The position numbers were made by a program, and so were the translations under genes. Shown here piece by piece: positions 5,432 to 6,931 of a DNA stretch of 6,931 nucleotides; positions within the stretch are counted from its first letter, which is position 1, and every line of letters begins with the position of its first letter. The notes beneath the pieces were generated by a model that did no database searches, had not been told where the DNA came from, and saw nothing but the letters and a program-made list of their open reading frames with translations. The stretch comes from CAVPRW01 sp046727435 [NCBI: bacterium] (GTDB lineage: Bacteria > Tectomicrobia > Entotheonellia > J063): the NCBI GenBank assembly GCA_046727435.1, contig JBKPCR010000007.1, positions 1-6,931 of the forward strand. The letters run 5' to 3'.

Positions 5432-6565
5432 GTGAAACCGCCCAACCTTGGGCTGCGTGTTTCCAGCAGCGGCCGCAAAACCTGGTTCATCATGTACCGG
5501 AGCAAGGGGCGGTTACGACGCTTGACGTTGGGTACTTACCCCGCGCTCAGCCTCGCTGACGCGCGAGGGCAGGCAACGGCAGCCCGGCATACCGTAGCGA
5601 AGGGTGAAGATCCCGCTGTGCAGAAATATGATGCTCGGCATGTCCCCACGATGACAGACTTGGCTGCTCAGTATCTTGATATGTACGCTAAGGTCCACAA
5701 GAAGTCCTGGCGTGAGGATGCTCGGCTGCTCCACCATGAGGTCCTACCAAGTTGGGGACACCGGAAGGCATTCGATATTACGCGCCGAGATGTGATCGCC
5801 CTTCTGGGTCGCATCGTCGAACGGGGTGCTCCTATTCAAGCCAACCGAGTTCTTGCTTTAGTGCGCAAACTCTACAACTGGGCCATTAGCCGCGACCTGC
5901 TCGAACATAACCCCTGCCTCCAGGTCAAACCTCCTGGCAAGGAGCATCAACGTGATCGCGTGTTAAACGACGACGAAATTCGACTGGTCTGGAACGCGGC
6001 CGAAAAGCTCGACCTCCTGATTGCCTCGCAGCTCAAGCTCCGCCTCTTGACCGCACAGCGTGGCGGTGAGGTGCGGACCATGCGCTGGGAGGATATCGAT
6101 ATAGCGTCGGGGTGGTGGACGATTCCGAGCCAGATCGCAAAGAATGGTCTGGCGCATCGTGTCCCCCTCAACCTCCCAGCCCAGGACGTCTTACGGACGC
6201 TGCAGACGATCACGGGAGAAGAGCCCTGGGTGTTTCCAAGCCACCGGCGTCCAGGCCAGCCAGTGCTCGATGTACGAAAAGCCATCCATCGGGTGTGTCT
6301 GCTATCGGGTGTGACGTTTATGCCCCATGACCTCCGGCGTACGGCGGCGAGCCACATGACGAGCCTAGGGGTTACCCGCCTGGTCGTCGGTAAAATCCTC
6401 AACCACGCCGAGCCGGGCGTGACGAAGGTTTATGACCGGCATAGCTATGATGCGGAAAAACGCCAAGCCTTGAATGCTTGGGGGCAAAGGGTGATGGAAC
6501 TGGTGATGGCCAAGGATAACAGGGTGCCTCACTCAGAAAACCTTAGTTTCTCCCCTGGAGAGTAA
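5432..6565 (+). CDS. P4-type tyrosine integrase, N-terminally truncated at the attachment site
   Basis: A tyrosine recombinase of the P4/phage-integrase group, which catalyses site-specific integration and excision. Residues 5-62 are the arm-type DNA-binding domain (LGLRVSSSGRKTWFIMYR, then LTLGTYPALSLADAR and VAKGEDP). Residues 72-165 are the core-binding SAM-like domain. The catalytic domain carries R210 (TAQRGGEV), K237, H299 and R302 (HDLRR), H325 (LNHAE) and the nucleophile Y334 (VYDRHSY), so the active site is complete. Full-length relatives have roughly 25-30 more N-terminal residues before the GLGLRV strand. Here the in-frame sequence upstream is Asp (5429-5431), three codons of tRNA sequence and a stop at 5417-5419. 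The only start is GTG at 5432, with no ribosome binding site. The truncation coincides with the edge of the tRNA-Thr half. Expression and activity in this configuration are doubtful. Confidence 0.85.
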   Translation: MKPPNLGLRVSSSGRKTWFIMYRSKGRLRRLTLGTYPALSLADARGQATAARHTVAKGEDPAVQKYDARHVPTMTDLAAQYLDMYAKVHKKSWREDARLLHHEVLPSWGHRKAFDITRRDVIALLGRIVERGAPIQANRVLALVRKLYNWAISRDLLEHNPCLQVKPPGKEHQRDRVLNDDEIRLVWNAAEKLDLLIASQLKLRLLTAQRGGEVRTMRWEDIDIASGWWTIPSQIAKNGLAHRVPLNLPAQDVLRTLQTITGEEPWVFPSHRRPGQPVLDVRKAIHRVCLLSGVTFMPHDLRRTAASHMTSLGVTRLVVGKILNHAEPGVTKVYDRHSYDAEKRQALNAWGQRVMELVMAKDNRVPHSENLSFSPGE

Positions 6566-6684
6566 TGGGTCGGTACAAAACGTGGCCCGAGCCTTGCTCC
6601 TGTTTCTTCTAGGGAAGGAGCAGCGGTATTCCTCGGGGGCGTTTTCGCATGATCACAACCATCTAACCCCATTCCCGGCTCCAC
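6566..6684. other. Element end between integrase and tRNA-Ala fragment
   Basis: This 119-base non-coding stretch follows the integrase stop. It contains a 7-base inverted repeat, TGCTCCT (6595-6601) and AGGAGCA (6616-6622), with a 14-base loop and no T-run. GCTCCACC near its end (6678-6685) repeats part of the tRNA 3' end GCTCCACC (6721-6728) and may be related to site recognition or be chance. Confidence 0.4.
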
Positions 6685-6729
6685 CTGGCAGTCATGAGGT
6701 CAGGGGTTCGACCCCACTCAGCTCCACCA
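6685..6729 (+). tRNA. 3' half of a tRNA-Ala(GGC) gene: partial, attachment-site remnant
   Basis: Reading the plus strand: anticodon loop CTGGCAG (6685-6691) with anticodon GGC, 3' anticodon stem TCATG, variable AGGTC, and T arm AGGGG-TTCGACC-CCACT (6702-6718). The acceptor strand CAGCTCC (6719-6725), discriminator A and CCA (6727-6729) follow. The U at position 70 of the acceptor (CAGCTCC) is the base expected of the alanine G3:U70 identity pair. The 5' strand needed for the anticodon stem (CATGA) is not present, as TCCAC stands there instead, and there is no D arm. One T-stem pair is mismatched (G opposite A), consistent with drift in a displaced fragment. tmRNA 3' ends look similar, but the anticodon arm favours tRNA-Ala. 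Confidence 0.75.
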
Positions 6730-6737
6730 AATATATT

Positions 6738-6771
6738 AAGGGCTTACAGCCGTGTAAGCCCTTTTCTTTTT
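6738..6771 (+). terminator. Intrinsic terminator behind the tRNA-Ala fragment
   Basis: A perfect 11-base stem, AAGGGCTTACA (6738-6748) and TGTAAGCCCTT (6753-6763), with loop GCCG is followed by a T-rich tract TTCTTTTT. It starts 9 bases after the CCA end and is presumably the native terminator of the former tRNA-Ala gene. That identifies the DNA to the right as the original flank. It would also end transcripts from the integrase. Confidence 0.85.
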
Positions 6772-6852
6772 GCTCCTTGGGGCGCTCATGGGATATTTAG
6801 AAATAAGCCTTGCAATCCTCTTAAGCCAGCAATCGTAGAAGAGCTATGGTAT

Positions 6853-6931
6853 TTATGCGCTAGAGATTGTCACCACACTATCCTCGAGTGGTTGGCGCAA
6901 GACCTCAAGGACATGGCGGCGGAACTCGGGC
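6853..6931 (-). pseudogene. Fragment of a ComM/YifB-type magnesium-chelatase-like ATPase, truncated
   Basis: From the right edge of the window the minus strand encodes PEFRRHVLEVLRQPLED, then SVVTISSA and a TAA stop at 6855-6853. This matches the segment just after the Walker B DEL of ComM/YifB-type AAA+ proteins, which normally reads ELPEFRRxVLExLRQPLEDGxVxISRA and continues for about 200 more residues with an AxMNPCPCG block. Here the homology ends in all three frames right after the final alanine, so the gene is broken. ComM is a branch-migration helicase used in natural transformation. The N-terminal part lies outside the window, and I cannot tell whether an intact copy exists elsewhere. 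The 80 bases between this stop and the terminator show no recognisable gene. Confidence 0.75.

Noticed and set aside
6595-6622. Terminator after the integrase
   Set aside because: The 7-base arms have a 14-base loop and no T-tract. The real terminator is at 6738-6771.
6685-6729. 3' end of tmRNA instead of tRNA-Ala
   Set aside because: The T arm and CAGCTCCACCA end fit both, but a 7-base loop with GGC in the anticodon position, a 5-base stem strand and AGGTC variable region fit tRNA-Ala better. Kept as the main alternative.
6913-6931. Plus-strand gene start at the right edge
   Set aside because: The plus-strand frame looked protein-like, but the opposite strand matches the conserved ComM/YifB segment and explains the pattern.
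1-6931. CRISPR array, toxin-antitoxin or defence system
   Set aside because: No regularly spaced repeats and no recognisable defence or toxin genes were found.

Overview
The window looks like a worn, accessory stretch of a moderately GC-rich bacterial chromosome. Strong Shine-Dalgarno motifs precede the credible genes. The set of flavin enzymes plus a small DUF2171-type protein would fit an environmental lineage such as NC10/Methylomirabilota, Rokubacteria or a relative. That placement is a low-confidence impression, not a sequence match.

Left part (1-1800): the 3' end of a zinc-free medium-chain (quinone) oxidoreductase enters from the left edge. It converges on a minus-strand two-gene operon that encodes a small acidic protein of unknown function followed by a nitroreductase-family flavoprotein. 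The stop codon of the small gene lies inside the ribosome binding site of the nitroreductase. The operon has a readable promoter and two hairpins in its leader. The upstream half of that promoter lies in the remains of an insertion sequence.

Middle part (1760-5018): a decayed IS701-type transposase tail is followed by about 430 bases with no recognisable gene. Next come an orphan C-terminal fragment of an acyl-CoA dehydrogenase-type flavoenzyme and an intact paralogue of the same family. After these lie a possible dispersed intergenic repeat, the broken N-terminus of an alpha/beta hydrolase, and a small intact DUF2171-like gene. Intact genes alternate with stumps of others, which indicates repeated insertion and deletion.

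Right part (5372-6931): a P4-type tyrosine integrase is bracketed by two outward-facing 3' halves of different tRNA genes. One is tRNA-Thr(CGT) on the minus strand, touching the first codon of the integrase. The other is tRNA-Ala(GGC) on the plus strand, followed by an intact terminator. Both halves stop at the anticodon loop, as expected of tRNA-targeting integrases. The integrase lacks roughly its first 25-30 residues, and its homology stops where the tRNA-Thr sequence begins. This suggests that the attachment site cuts into the integrase gene, or that two integration events were joined. At the right edge is a minus-strand fragment of a ComM/YifB-type ATPase that ends just after its Walker B region.

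I see no complete new defence or biosynthetic system. The most unusual structure is the double tRNA-half/integrase module, followed by the promoter that overlaps the IS remnant upstream of the nitroreductase operon.
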